64,000 bases of DNA from Sipunculus nudus (Eukaryota; Annelida; Sipuncula; Golfingiida; Sipunculidae): the NCBI GenBank assembly GCA_026874595.1, contig CM049312.1:50719429-50783428 (forward strand), read 5' to 3'. Positions 21,651 through 33,500 of the stretch are shown one piece after another. The notes under the pieces are model-generated. The model searched no databases. It worked only from the letters and a program-made list of their open reading frames with translations, and was not told where the DNA came from. Each line of letters opens with the position of its first letter. Position 1 is the first letter of the stretch. Both the position numbers and the translations under genes were made by a program.

Positions 21651-24275
21651 ACAAGGGACCTATGGGTCACGGCGCTCAGCTGTTATATATGATAAGAAAA
21701 TATGATTTAGAAATGAGGCACATGCTAGTTTTATGTGGTAATAAAAATAAGCTGTATTATGAGTTGTTGTTGTTTAGCTTATGTATGATTTTGATAGTAC
21801 CTTTGGAGACAGGAAAGAGGATTAATTTCATTTAATTTATCAACAAATGGAGTGCGATTGTCACACAGATTTTGATTTGGCCATATAACTTATAAGCAGA
21901 ACATATAATATAAGAATTTAACTATTTATTAAAAAAATTACAAATATTGTCCCAAATATAATTTTTATTAAAAATAATAAGAGAATAGTATGATTTTTTC
22001 AAATAAAATATAACTGAAATGATTATGAAAATAATATTAAAGAATATATTCATGAATGCATTCATTAATACATTTTGAAAGTATTTGCACTGGTATTCAT
22101 ATAATTTCATTTTTACCTGAATTCCCATTCTTATGAAAGAAAATTTATAATGGAGTACATATTCATATTTGTGTTTAAATACAATTGCAAAGTATTCGCA
22201 CCATGTCTGGTATTTATTCAGTTTTCACCAAACAATGATGTTGAGAATCCAGAATATACAAAATTCACACATTTAAATAATGATCATGAGTACCTGGTTT
22301 TATGGCTTTTATTTATATTAAAAAAAATGTAATATATTCATTTTGGACTAATTTCACATCAATGTACTAACTATAGACAGAGTAGGAATCTAGATAATAA
22401 TATTATCAACTGCATCTTTGTCTATCATTAATTTCCTTCATATGATCCCTAATGATTAGTAATGAATAATATGATTTACTTTTTTATCATTAAAATTGAA
22501 CTGAAAAATACCATAGGTGACTGCATGGTGTTATTTGGAATACGTGACATTCTATCCATCGATACAAGATTCCTATATCATTGGTAACTGCAAGTTAATT
22601 CCCTGTTATTATCAACTAACAAATTCCTTTTTATTTTTCTTTAATTTGTTATTAAAAACCAATAAAAATTTATTAATTTATTGTTTATTGTTATGTTGTT
22701 GGTTAAAACTACTAGATGAGTTGGGTTGGACACCTGGATCAACTGTGGCTGGCCATTATATAAGCTGCCTGGAGCCCCAGTTTATGCCTCGCCTCAAGCA
22801 TGCATAATTTGCTGAAAGTTCAACAAGGTCAACATACAGGTGACTCAAGAGATGCTACAGAGAGCCAAGGTCTGACATGGTCTCATAAAAACATTAATAA
22901 AAGCTACAATTTTTGGCCAATTTCTTTCAGCTTTTTAGTTTAAAAAGCTGAAATCTTTATGTGTGGATGATATGAGAATTATATCAACAGTGCTCACAGG
23001 AAACAAACATGCCATGGTCAAAGTTGGGCAAAATTTAAGGTACTAATTTTATATTTATACTAATAACTTATAAAATTTGAAAAATTCAGAACTAATTTTG
23101 GGTATTCAATTGAATCTTGATCAAATAATGTTACATCCCTGACAAAAAATCTCTAGCTTCAGCAAGTTAAGAGAGTAAATATATTTCTTGATTTTTTACA
23201 AAGTGCATTATGTTTGGGCCCATAACTTAAAACAATTAGGCAATACTGACATCATTTCTGGCATGTGCATAGAGAATGTATAGAAAAATAGGTATATTAT
23301 ATATGATTAAAGTCAGATCAGTGGTTTTGATATTAGGCAGTCTTGAAGTGTAACAATGGGTTTTTAATGGAAAAATGAAGTTTTTCATTAATATCTCGAA
23401 GGTATTGAGTCCTAGTGACCAAATTCTTGGTATGGTAGGAGATTTTTGAGACATCTAATTGCATGCCAAATTTTAGGAACTGAGAGCTGAAGCTGGGGAG
23501 CTGAGCACTTGCAAACTGCATGACACTAGCTTGATGTAAACAATATGTTACATGGTGCTTGAAAACTTGAATAAAATCTACAGTTTTTGATCAACTGGTT
23601 TCAAATTTTTGGTGTTTACAGACAAAATGCTAAAAAAAACATGCTGTGAAAATTAAATCCACAGTACTTACAGGAAAAAAAGTGCCATGGTCAAAGTTGG
23701 GCAAAATTTAAGGTACCAATTTTTATTTTTGTTAATATTTTAAAAAATTTAAAAGATTTTGATCTAATTTTTGGTATACAAATTAATTTTGATTAATTAA
23801 AGTTATATTACTGGAAAAAAAGTTTATAGCTTTAACATATTTTGTGTTAAGTGATCAAATATCTTTTCTGATTTTTTACACAATGCATTATGTTTGGGCC
23901 CATAACTTTTTAAATTTACATAATACAGACATAATTTCTGGCATGTACATAGGAACTATATAGAGGAATAATTATGGTAAATATGAGGAAAAACAGATGA
24001 GTGGTTTTGATATTAGGCAGTCCTGAAGTGTAAAAATAGGTTTTTAATAAAAAATTGAGGTTTTTCCTTAATTTCTAAAAGGAATGAAGTCGCAAAGACC
24101 CAGTTTTCGGCTTGGTAGGAGATCTTGGGGACATCTAACTGTAAGACTGGATTTTTGGATTCGTAGGTCTAACGGTTTCAAAACATGCCAGTCAAACAGA
24201 CGGACGGACAGACAGACGGACGACAGACAATGGACAACGCCTAAAGCTCAGATGACTTACAGTCAGCTGAGCTAA
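21651..24275 (+). mobile_element. Full-length family 1 element, copy A (2.6 kb)
   Basis: Left end ACAAGGGACCTATGGGTCAC plus GGCGCTCAGCTG. About 1.2 kb of AT-rich body follows (21690-22900), then two tandem, diverged copies of module A (about 22980-23480 and 23650-24180), a degenerate ACGG tract (24195-24225) and the right hairpin ending CTAA at 24275. The whole length is colinear with 38335-40955 and is nearly the same size. The flanks differ, which argues for transposition rather than segmental duplication. No ORF longer than about 96 codons, so it is non-autonomous. Confidence 0.88.
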
Positions 24276-24660
24276 AAAATGCATAAAAATTTGAAAAAAT
24301 ACAGGTGGCACCACCAGTCTGCAGAAACTGATGAAACACTCCATGGTCAATATGCATGCAAAGAATCATGGTGATCAATGCATTAGTTATTCAGATATTG
24401 GAGCATTTGTATCAAATTTTTAATTATTCTGGGGAGTAGTTATGAGCCCCATAGCTTGGAGGATATGAGTAAAAGAGACCTAATTTCAGGTTTCAAATGA
24501 GATTTTTCATGGACCTCCCTAGATGTCAAGTTAGAAGATTCTAGGTCAAATGGTTATGATTTGTGTCTGATTAACTGACAGATGGACAATCAGACAGACA
24601 GATGGAGGAGGGACAAAGAGTGATCGCTATAGCTCAGATGGCTTTCAGTCAGCTGAGCTA
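24276..24660 (+). mobile_element. Module B monomer with family 1 tail
   Basis: One 340-bp module B unit (CAGGTGGCACCACCAGTCTG onward) with a degenerate AGAC tract and the hairpin at 24631-24659. It directly follows the full-length copy's right end, continuing the end-to-end chain. Confidence 0.75.
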
Positions 24661-25785
24661 AAAAGAAGAAAGTGGAGATGAGTTAATCAAATATAATAAA
24701 ACACATTTATTTATTAACTTGGAATCAGAGGGTCTTAAAAAAATCATGTTTTCCATTTTCAAATTAGAATAAACCAAATTTGATAAGCAGGTTAAATGTG
24801 CCAATCGTGTAAACATCGCTCTATGCAACAAATGGAAATTGTGGCATGAATCAATTAAAGTGTAAAATAAGGAAAATTTGGAAATAAGCCTAGACATGTA
24901 TACAATTTATCCCATTTATTAAATTCAGAACTTTTTTTGTTCATTTACCAAAAATTATTAAGTGCAACAGTGACTCTAACTAGGCATTACAGTTTTGTTC
25001 TGCATTGGTGAAATATTCTATTTTCAAAAAAATATGTCATTAATACAGAATACAGAAATCATACTTGACTGAAAATTAATTGTGTTTGTTCAAAACTCAT
25101 TTGCAGAGAAGGTATCTCTGATAAGATGTTTGGATAAAAGCAAGACATAAACCTTAACATAAGAACATAATGATGTTCATGTACTGTGTGTATGTGTGCA
25201 GCTCAGAAAATCATAGACCTGCACTCTCTCCCTCAGTAGCGGACCAAGTCCATCAGTCAGTCCTTAGTGACAGTCCACTGTACCTAATGGCATTAGAAAA
25301 GATCAGTCTGAACCCTTGAGAGCAAAAAATAAAACATACGCTTTATAAACATGAGAGAATTAAAGATTATATCATCTCATATGTGATGGTAACTGAAATG
25401 GGAACCACATTTTGTCAAGATTCATTCCCTGAGTTGGATTTCATTTGAATGGCCATCCCTAACTTATGTAACAGGGTACCTGTACTGGGGTCACTTGGAA
25501 GTTGCCTCTGAGCTGGCTCAGACCTTGTTTTTTTTTTTAAAGAAGGAAAAGGTGGTGCTCAAGTGCCTTAGTTGAGGGAGTCAGGGACTCCCAACCTAGG
25601 CGCTCCCTCAGCAACAATAAAGATGATATCTAAGTGAATGTTTAATTACTATCTATTTACTATTAGGCCCAAAGATAAGGAGAAATTCAGGGGAGATAGA
25701 GATGAAAAGCTAAGGTCTATAAATATAAAACTGGGTGCAAGGTAAGATAAAACTGACTTGAAAAGCCTGGAGGTGAGGAGACATA
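24661..25785. other. No gene recognised; AT-rich intronic sequence
   Basis: AT-rich sequence with short frames only. A slightly richer patch at 25440-25620 contains a local inverted repeat (TTGAGGGAGTC / GCTCCCTCAGCAA) but no motif I recognise. On the gene model below this lies in intron 3. Confidence 0.5.
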
Positions 25786-27120
25786 ACTAGACATTTCTTG
25801 CGGTGCCATAGTATCCCTAGATAATTAATCCATACCCCTTTTTAGAATAGGCCCCCATCTTCAGCAGCATATAGTAATACTGACACTTCACAAGCAACCA
25901 TGGTTTCTTCCATCTTTAAACTTGAGAAACAATTTATTTCACCAAATATGGGGGCCAATAGGGTGAATCACTCTTGAGAAAAGGGGATTAATTTATACTA
26001 TTAAAATGGTAAGGTAGGTGGCACCACCTGTCTGGTTGATAAGAAAACTCTCCAAGATGGATGTACATGCCAAATTGCGAACAAACACAATGAATGACAC
26101 CCCTCAGATATGAACCATTTTCACCTACAGCAAGTGTACAGATGGACACCACAAGAAAACTACTGCAGATGGCGCCACCAGTCTTGAATATGATATGGGG
26201 GTATCCAAGATCTATGGACAAGCACAGTTTCAGGCCAATGCACCAAATCATTCCTGAGAAAAGGGCATATATATTTATGACATGAAAATGGTAAGGTAGG
26301 TGATGCCACCTGCCTTCTTTATGAGAAACTCTCATAGTTGGATGTACATGCCACATTTCAGACAAACACAGTGAATGACTCCTGAATTATGTGTAATTTT
26401 TACCCAAAGCAAACATATGGATGGATATATTGGCAGCCAGATGAAAATAATTGCAGAAGGCGCCACCAGTCTTGAATGTGAGATTGATCTATGGACAAGC
26501 ACAATTTCAGGCCAAACTGACAAATCATTCCTGAGAAAAGGGCATTAATTTATACTCTGAAAATGGTATGGTAGGTGGCACCACCTGTAAACTTTACATG
26601 AAAACTCTCATAGATGGATGTACATGCCAAATTTCAGACCAATACATTGAACCACTCCTGAGATATGAGCAATTTCATATAAAGCAACTGTACAGATGGA
26701 CACCACACAAAAAAATTGCAGATGGCTCTACCAGTCTTGAATACAAGTTCGGGTATCCAAGATCAATGGACATGCAAAATTTTATTCCAATCTGTCCATT
26801 AGTTTTGACTATATAAAATGGCACAGAAAAAAAGAAAAGGATAATAGGTGGCGCCACCAGTTATCAGTATATAACAACACTTCCCAAGATCTTTAGTCAA
26901 CTTGATTTTTGGATCAATCCATGTTATATTTCTTGAGATAATTAAGAAACTGTGTGATTTTCCCCCAAAATGGACATTTTCAAGGTCAAGGTTACTTTCA
27001 AAGTAAAGGTTATGACCCAATTTTGACAAGGCTTCGTCCATTCACCCATATCTATATACATGTCAAGTTTGGTAAAGATCCGTGAAATATTTTTCGAGTT
27101 AACTCAACTGTAAGAAATCT
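25786..27120 (+). mobile_element. ACTAGA-headed element with GGTGGC-monomers; right end unclear
   Basis: ACTAGACATTTCTTGCGGTG at 25786 and CATAGTATCCCTAGA match a head at 44719 (ACTAGATATTTCTTGGCACC). From 25990, monomers of about 150-270 bases carry AGGTAGGTGGCACCACCTGT, ATGGATGTACATGCCAAATT and AGGCCAATGCACCAAATCAT, as in the 792-2437 element. A perfect GGTGGCGCCACC is at 26847. No right hairpin found before the LINE relic. Confidence 0.55.
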
Positions 27121-27129
27121 CTGCAGCAG

Positions 27130-27925
27130 TGGCAGCTCGACCATGTCCAGGAGTGTCCAGGCGTTCATCTGTCGGGGTGGTGCAGGTTATACGAGCACCT
27201 GCTTTGCTGTATTGGCTGTGCTGGTGCTGGTCTGGCTCTCCTGTCTTATTTTATGATTTGCCTCTTTAAATGCGGGGCAACCATGATAGGATGCAATACA
27301 TGCACATGAACAATTGGCACATCATGCATGAGCTTTGTTCATGGAACAGGCATGTATTCCATGTCCAGCCTCTTCGCAGATAAGGCAGTGAATTGTCTGG
27401 CTGTATGTCCAAAGTTCTGACACTTAAAACAGTTATCAACAGTCTTAAGGTCTCTGTATGGCTCTAACTTGACAATTCTTAGAGCCAGTCAGACAGGCAT
27501 CTTAAGTCTCACTAGGCCCCTTGGTCATGAAGAAGTGCGTGGGTTCCATGATACCTAGGTGTCTACTTCGCTGACAATGTCAGTCAGTGACGTCCAGGGG
27601 CACTCTTTATACTACCCCATACTTGTGTGTTGTTGTGGTCGGCTGTGGCAGCTTGCCAGTGGCTACATCCTGGCAGCCCTTGCCATATGGCGTTGTCTTT
27701 CATTTTGTCAGCTTCTGTCTCGGAGGTGCAGCGAATGAGCAACACTTTACCTCCCTGGATTTTGTCAGCTAGGTCCCAGCCTGGCATGAAACTGTGTATT
27801 GTGTATTGGCTCAGTCCACACCAGAGCAAAACAGTCAGACTGCAGTCCAGCACAGACCTGTGCATGAACTCAGCGCTAGGTAGAGGGGCTACAAAATCTC
27901 TGGAGTGCCTTGAAAGTGACATGGT
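27130..27925 (-). pseudogene. LINE (non-LTR retrotransposon) ORF1 remnant with zinc knuckles
   Basis: On the minus strand the decayed protein runs from about 27922: GGKVLLIRCTSETEADKM, then IKSVPLDVTDTDIVSEVDT across a frame change, MPVWLALRIVKLEPYRDLK, then CFKCQNFGHTARQF and CANCSCACIASYHGCPAFKE. The last two are CCHC-type knuckles of the kind found in Jockey/I-type ORF1 proteins. The first has Phe where the final Cys should be. Several stops and frame changes are present and no endonuclease or reverse transcriptase follows. The surroundings are intronic repeats, so this is a dead insertion. Confidence 0.75.
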
Positions 27926-27929
27926 CTTC

Positions 27930-28517
27930 TAAAAACTTCTATCAAATTTTAGAGTTTTTTTTTAACTAATACTTTTAAATTTCAGATTACTAATGATTAT
28001 AACATTATTTTTGCATGATATAAAAATTTTGACCTATATAAATTCTGGTATCCAATTAAATCTCAATTTAATACAGTTACATGCTGGAAAAAGGCTCTCT
28101 AGCTTCACCATTTACCATTTTAAAAGGGTATAAATCTTTCCTGATATTTTGACAATATGTATTATGTTTAGGCCAATAACTCCTTCAAATTAGGCAATAC
28201 TGACCTAATTTCTGGCATGTACATAGAAAACATATAGCAGAATAGTTACGAGAAATATGAACCAAACAACACCAGTGGTTTTAAAATAAGGCAATCATGA
28301 AGTGTAACAACAGGATTTTAATGGAAAATAGAGGTTTTTCCTTAATTTCTTGAAGGACTGAAATAACAGTGACCCAGTTTTGAGTTTGCTAGTAGATCTT
28401 AGGGACATCTAACTGTATGCCATATTTTAGATTCATAGGTTCAACAGTGTCACAACGTGACAGTTTATGCACAGACAATCACTATAGCTCACTTGACTTA
28501 CAGTCCGCTGAGCTAAA
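27930..28517 (+). mobile_element. Module A with decayed family 1 tail
   Basis: Module A phrases (TTAGGCCAATAACTCC, GGCATGTACATAGAAAAC, GGACATCTAACTGTATGCC) lead to CACAACGTGACAG. The ACGG tract is almost lost and the right hairpin at 28496-28514 is imperfect, so this copy looks older than most. Confidence 0.7.
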
Positions 28518-28535
28518 AAGTCACACAGAGCAAGA

Positions 28536-28710
28536 TCAGGGAGGTTGTTCTAGTACAGATGTCCTTCTCGGCAGGAACTGCTTGATGCTCGGGATGTTGT
28601 TAGCACATGCATAATCATGGTGATGCAGCCACGACTGGTCCAGGACCTCTTTGTAGACTTGCTGATTGTTCATCTGGCCCTGTGGCAAGAACTCACTGAG
28701 GATGATGTCT
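28536..28710 (-). pseudogene. Mariner transposase fragment (minus strand)
   Basis: The minus strand reads EFLPQGQMNNQQVYKEVLDQ, then SWLHHHDYACANNIPSIKQF and VLEQPP before a stop. These match the mariner catalytic core: FLPQGQ-INQQ-Y, then the HHDNAPAH box with the second catalytic Asp, then VLEQPPYSPDLAP. The loop normally between VL-RLRE and the W before HHD is deleted. About 57 codons survive. Confidence 0.8.
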
Positions 28711-28747
28711 CTCACAGACAGTGATGATCAACATGAATTTAGATTTT

Positions 28748-28819
28748 GACAACAGTGTACCTGCTCACTATGTCCCGAGTATTAGGCAGTTCCTGGCTGA
28801 GAAGAACATTGGAATTAAT
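28748..28819 (+). pseudogene. Mariner transposase fragment (plus strand, opposed)
   Basis: The plus strand reads DNSVPAHYVPSIRQFLAEKN, matching the same mariner segment (DNAPAH, then IRQFLAEKNI) as the minus-strand fragment 40 bases away, but in opposite orientation. About 24 codons. Two diverged pieces of the same domain therefore face each other. Confidence 0.75.
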
Positions 28820-28829
28820 TAATGTAGTC

Positions 28830-29020
28830 ACAGTGAACAAGTTTTGGGTTTGTTAGGAGCACTTAAAGAAATCTAACTATACTACAAATTTAAGATTCAT
28901 AGGTCCAACATTTTCAAAATGTGCCCTATTCACACTTCGGGCTTGACCAACCACCAGACAGGCGGAGCACAGACAAACAACCACAGCTCAAGCTCAGATG
29001 ACTTATAGTCAGCTAAGCTG
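28830..29020 (+). mobile_element. Module A end fragment with family 1 tail
   Basis: AAGAAATCTAACTATACTAC to TTCAAAATGTGCCC is the end of module A, followed by a degenerate tract and the hairpin at 28991-29019. The mariner pieces lie between this and the preceding module A copy. Confidence 0.65.
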
Positions 29021-29208
29021 AAAATAACACCTGCCTCAGGGAACATGATTCAACAAGACACGCATAGTTAGCCTGATTAATTAAGACATTTAATCAGTTG
29101 CATGTATAAGCTATGGCACATTCATGAACAGAAGTACACTTCCACACATTTAAAAAATTAGCATAACATGCTTTCAAAATTTATCTATACTTTGTGATAA
29201 TTCCTTAC

Positions 29209-29811
29209 CTGCTTCATCGGAGAGATGGTAATTTTAAGTTTCAGTGGACCCCCTTCTGTTTCAGAAAGATCTGATTCAGAACTTTCAATATTGACTTTTC
29301 GTTTTTTTCGTTTATTACTTTTCACAATTGGTGAGTCTTCTATCTGACAATGTGAACCTGGTGATGCTGGGATATTTGCAGTGTATGAATTCTCATCTTC
29401 AGAATCAATACTGCTCCAAGGTCTTGTTCGTTTAACACTTTTGTGCTTAACTTTTATTTGCTTATCCTCTAAAAATGGTTCTTGACTTTGACTATCAGGT
29501 TTATGGTTCTCATCATCCGAGCCACTTTGGTGTCCATTACCCACACCTGGAGGATCTGGTAAATCCATAAATAACCCGTCATCAGAACCGCCATCACTCT
29601 CACTGTCCTCAGCCTGTACTGGTGATACACCCATGCTGGGCACATTATTTTCACTTTCACTGATATCACTGTCCACTTGTTCACTCTGTTCACTGACTAC
29701 TTCCTCTGCATCATAATTTTCATCATCTTCACCGTTCTTTTCTTCTTCTACAACTTCCTGGGACTTCTCTTGTCCCACCGTCGTTGATGAAGCATCCACT
29801 TTTTTCTGCTC
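29209..29811 (-). CDS. Exon 3 (201 codons): acidic, Ser-rich nuclear-type protein segment
   Basis: On the minus strand an acceptor ending GATTACAG at 29812 is followed by 603 bases of open frame and an excellent CAG|GTAAGG donor at 29209/29208. Both ends are phase 0. The first half is highly acidic (VVEEEKNGEDDENYDAEE; many SES, SDIS and DSESD stretches), then VKHKSVKRTRPWSSIDSEDE, then SNKRKKRKVNIESSESD and finally GGPLKLKITISPMKQ. Basic clusters such as KRKKRK look like nuclear localisation signals and the S-D-E runs like CK2 sites. The composition is that of a disordered region in a chromatin or transcription factor. The end PLKLKI resembles short segments in several such proteins, but I cannot name the family. 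This is the longest convincing coding exon in the window. Confidence 0.8.
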
Positions 29812-29819
29812 CTGTAATC

Positions 29820-30510
29820 ATCCCAAATTATCAAAATATATTATGAATTATAAAACAACGCCTGCAAGCCTTATAAATGCAAGGCTGCCAATTGAATATA
29901 CATAAGGTATTATCCTACCCTTATAACATATTTGACTGTTATTTGAAAAGCAGTTCATTATTACACAAACATCAATTCTGAGAATTTTTTTATAAAATAT
30001 TTTTTTTGAATATGCAAAACAAAACATATCTGAAAAACAACACTTGATTCAGAATTTACAATTCTTAATTGTTTATTTATCCATGATTTGGCTCATATAT
30101 TATCAAATTATGCCTACTGATGTTTTAATAATAGTTTATTTAATTATTCAAATGGAAATTAATTTCTTTAAAAATGCTACAAGGTGAGTAGAGATGCATC
30201 AGTTGACCACATATTCGACAGTCAGCATCCATAACTGGTTTGTAACAATAATAAGAAGCTACAAAAATTTGTAAAAAGTTGAAGTTGACAATTATAGCAT
30301 GCAAATAGGTATAAGGAACATGGGATTTATAAACAAAACTTAAGTCAGCTGCTCCGTCCCCTCTAAACATACATACACACAAACCAGTCCACAAAATGTA
30401 AAAAGGACCTCTCCATAAATTATTTTTTATACAGCACACACATCAATAAAAAGCTATTTTTTAAATGTTAAAACAACATTTTCAAAGGCATATATATACC
30501 AATGTAAACT
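29820..30510. other. Intron 2 remainder; decayed family 4-like head, no gene
   Basis: AACGCCTGCAAGCCTTATAA near 29854, AAGGTATTATCCTACCC and ACATTTGACTGTTATTTG resemble a diverged family 4 head. The rest is AT-rich, with a segment near 30160-30180 similar to 9480-9500. The 99-codon minus-strand frame at 30140-30439 lacks splice sites or recognisable motifs. Confidence 0.4.
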
Positions 30511-30511
30511 C

Positions 30512-33500
30512 CAAGCTGGATAGTCTAGTGGTAGGCATTTAGTAGAGAGAGTGCCACCTTCCCACTCCTGTAAGATCTCCAATACCTCACTGGATAGTCT
30601 GGTGGTGGGTATTTAGAAGACACAGTGCCACCTTCCCACTCTTCTAGGATCTCTTATACCTCACTGGATAGTCTGGTGGTGGGCATTTAGAAGACACAGT
30701 GCCACCTTCCCACTCCTGCAGGACCTCCAATACCACACTTGATAGTCTGGTGGTGGGTATTTAGTAGACAGAGTGCCACCCTCCCACTCCTGTAGGACCT
30801 ACATTACCACACTGGATAGTCTGGTGGTGGGTATTTAGTAGACAGAGTGCCCCCTACCCACTCCATTAGGACCTCTAATACCTCCCTGGATAGCCTGGTG
30901 GTGGGTATTTATAAGACAGAGTGCCACCTACCCACTCTTGTAGGATTTCTAATACCTCACTGGATAGTCTAGTGGTTCTATTTAGTAGAGACAGTGCCAC
31001 CTACCCACTCTTGTAGGATTTCTAATACCTCACTGGATAGTCTGGTGGTGGGTATTTAGTAAACAGAGTGCCACCTACCCACTCCTGCAGGCCCTCCGAT
31101 ACCACACTGGAGTCTGGTGGTGGGTATTTAGTAGACAGAGTGCCCCCTACCCACTCCATTAGGACCTCTTATACCTCACTGGATAGCCTGGTGGTCGGTA
31201 TTTAGTAGACAGAGTGCCACCTACCCACTCTTGTAGGATTTCTAATACCTCACTGGATAGTCTGGTGGTGGGTATTTAGTAGACAGAGTGCCACCTATTA
31301 ATCCTTGTAGGATTTCTAATACCTCACTGGATAGTCTGGTGTTGGGTATTAAGTAGACAGAGTGCCACCTACCCACTCTTTTAGGATCTCTAATACCACA
31401 CTGGATAGTCTGGTGGTTGGTATTTAGCAGACAGAGTGCCCCCTACCCACTCCATTAGGACCTCTTATACCTCACTGGATAGCCTGGTGGTGGGTATTTA
31501 GTAGACAGAGTGCCACCTACCCACTCTTGTAGGATTTCTAATACCTCACTGGATAGTATGGTGGTGGGTATTTAGTAGACAGAGTGCCACCTATTAATCC
31601 TTGTAGGATTTCTAATACCTCACTGGATAGTCTGGTGTTTGGTATTAAGTAGACAGAGTGCCACCTTCCCACTCCTATAGGACCTCCATTACCACACTGG
31701 ATAGTATGGTTGTGGGTATTTAGTAGACAGAGTGCCACCTTCCCACTAATGTAGGACCTCCAATACCACACTAGATAGTCTGGTGGTTGGTTTTTAGTAG
31801 AAAGAGTGCCACCTTCCCACTCCTGTAGGACCTCCAATACCACACTTGATAGTGTGGAGGTGGGTATTTAGTAGACAGAGTGCCACCTACCTACTCTTGT
31901 AGGATTTCTTATACCTCACTGGATAGTCTGGTGGTGGGTATTTAGTAGACAGAGTGCCACCTTCCCATTCCTGTAGGACCACCAATACCACACTGGATAG
32001 TCTGGTGGTGGGTATTTAGTAGAGAGAGTGCTACCCACCCACTCTTGTAGGATTTCTAATACCTCACTGGATAGTCTGGTGGTGGGTATTTAGTAGACAG
32101 AGTGCCACCTATCCACCCTCATAGGATTTCTAATACCTCACTGGATAGTCTGGTGGTGGGTATTTATTAGACAGAGTGCTACCTACCCACTCCTGCAGGA
32201 CCTCCAATACCACACTTGATTGTCTGGTTGTGGGTATTTAGTAGACAGTGTGCCACCTACCCACTCTTGTAGGATCTCTAATACATCACTGGATAGTCTG
32301 GTGGTGGGCATTTAATAGACAGAGTGCCACCTACCAACTCCTTTAGGACCTCCAATACCACACTTGATAGTCTGGTGGTGGGCATTTAGTAGTCAGAGTG
32401 CCACCTTCCCACACCTGTAGGTCCTCCATTACCAGACTGGATAGTCTAGTGGTGGGTATTTGGTAGACAGCGTGCAACCTACCCACTCTTGTAGGATCTC
32501 TAATACCACACTGGATAGTCTTGTAGTGGGTATTTGGTAGACAGCGTGCCACCTACCCACTCTTGTAGGATCTCTAATACCACACTGGATAGTCTGGTGG
32601 TGGGTATTTAGTAGACAGAGTACCACCTACCCACTCTTGTAGGAGTTCTAATACCTCACTGGATAGTCTGGTGGTGGGTATTTAGTAGACAGAGTGCCAC
32701 CTACCCACTCTTGTAGGATTTCTCATACCTCACTGGATAGTCTGGTGGTGGGTATTTAGTAGACAGAGTGCTACCTACCCACTCTTGTAGGATTTCTAAT
32801 ACCTCACTGGATAGCCTGTTGGTGGGTATTTGGTAGACAGAGTGCCACCTACCCACTCTTGTAGGATTTCTAATACCAAACTGGATGTTCCAGTGGTGGG
32901 TATTTAGTAGACAGAGTGCCACCTACCCACTCTTGTAGGATCTCTAATACCTCACTGGATAGTCTGGTGGTGGGTATTTAGTAGACAGAGTGCCACCTAC
33001 CCACTCTTGTAGGATCTCTAATACCTCACTGGATAGTCTGGTTGGGGCATTTTTGAATTGGTTGACAGAGTGCCACCTACCCACTCTTGTAGGATCTCTA
33101 ATACCACACTGGATAGTCTTGTAGTGGGTATTTGGTAGACAGCGTGCCACCTACCCACTCTTGTAGGATCTCTAATACCACACTGGATAGTCTGGTGGTG
33201 GGTATTTAGTAGACAGAGTGCCACCTATCCACCCTTATAGGATTTCTAATACCTCACTGGATAGTCTGGTGGTGGGTATTTATTAGACAGAGTGCTACCT
33301 ACCCACTCCTGCAGGACCTCCAATACCACACTTGATTGTCTGGTTGTGGGTATTTAGTAGACAGTGTGCCACCTACCCACTCTTGTAGGATCTCTAATAC
33401 ATCACTGGATAGTCTGGTGGTGGGCATTTAATAGACAGAGTGCCACCTACCAACTCCTTTAGGACCTCCAATACCACACTTGATAGTCTGGTGGTGGGCA

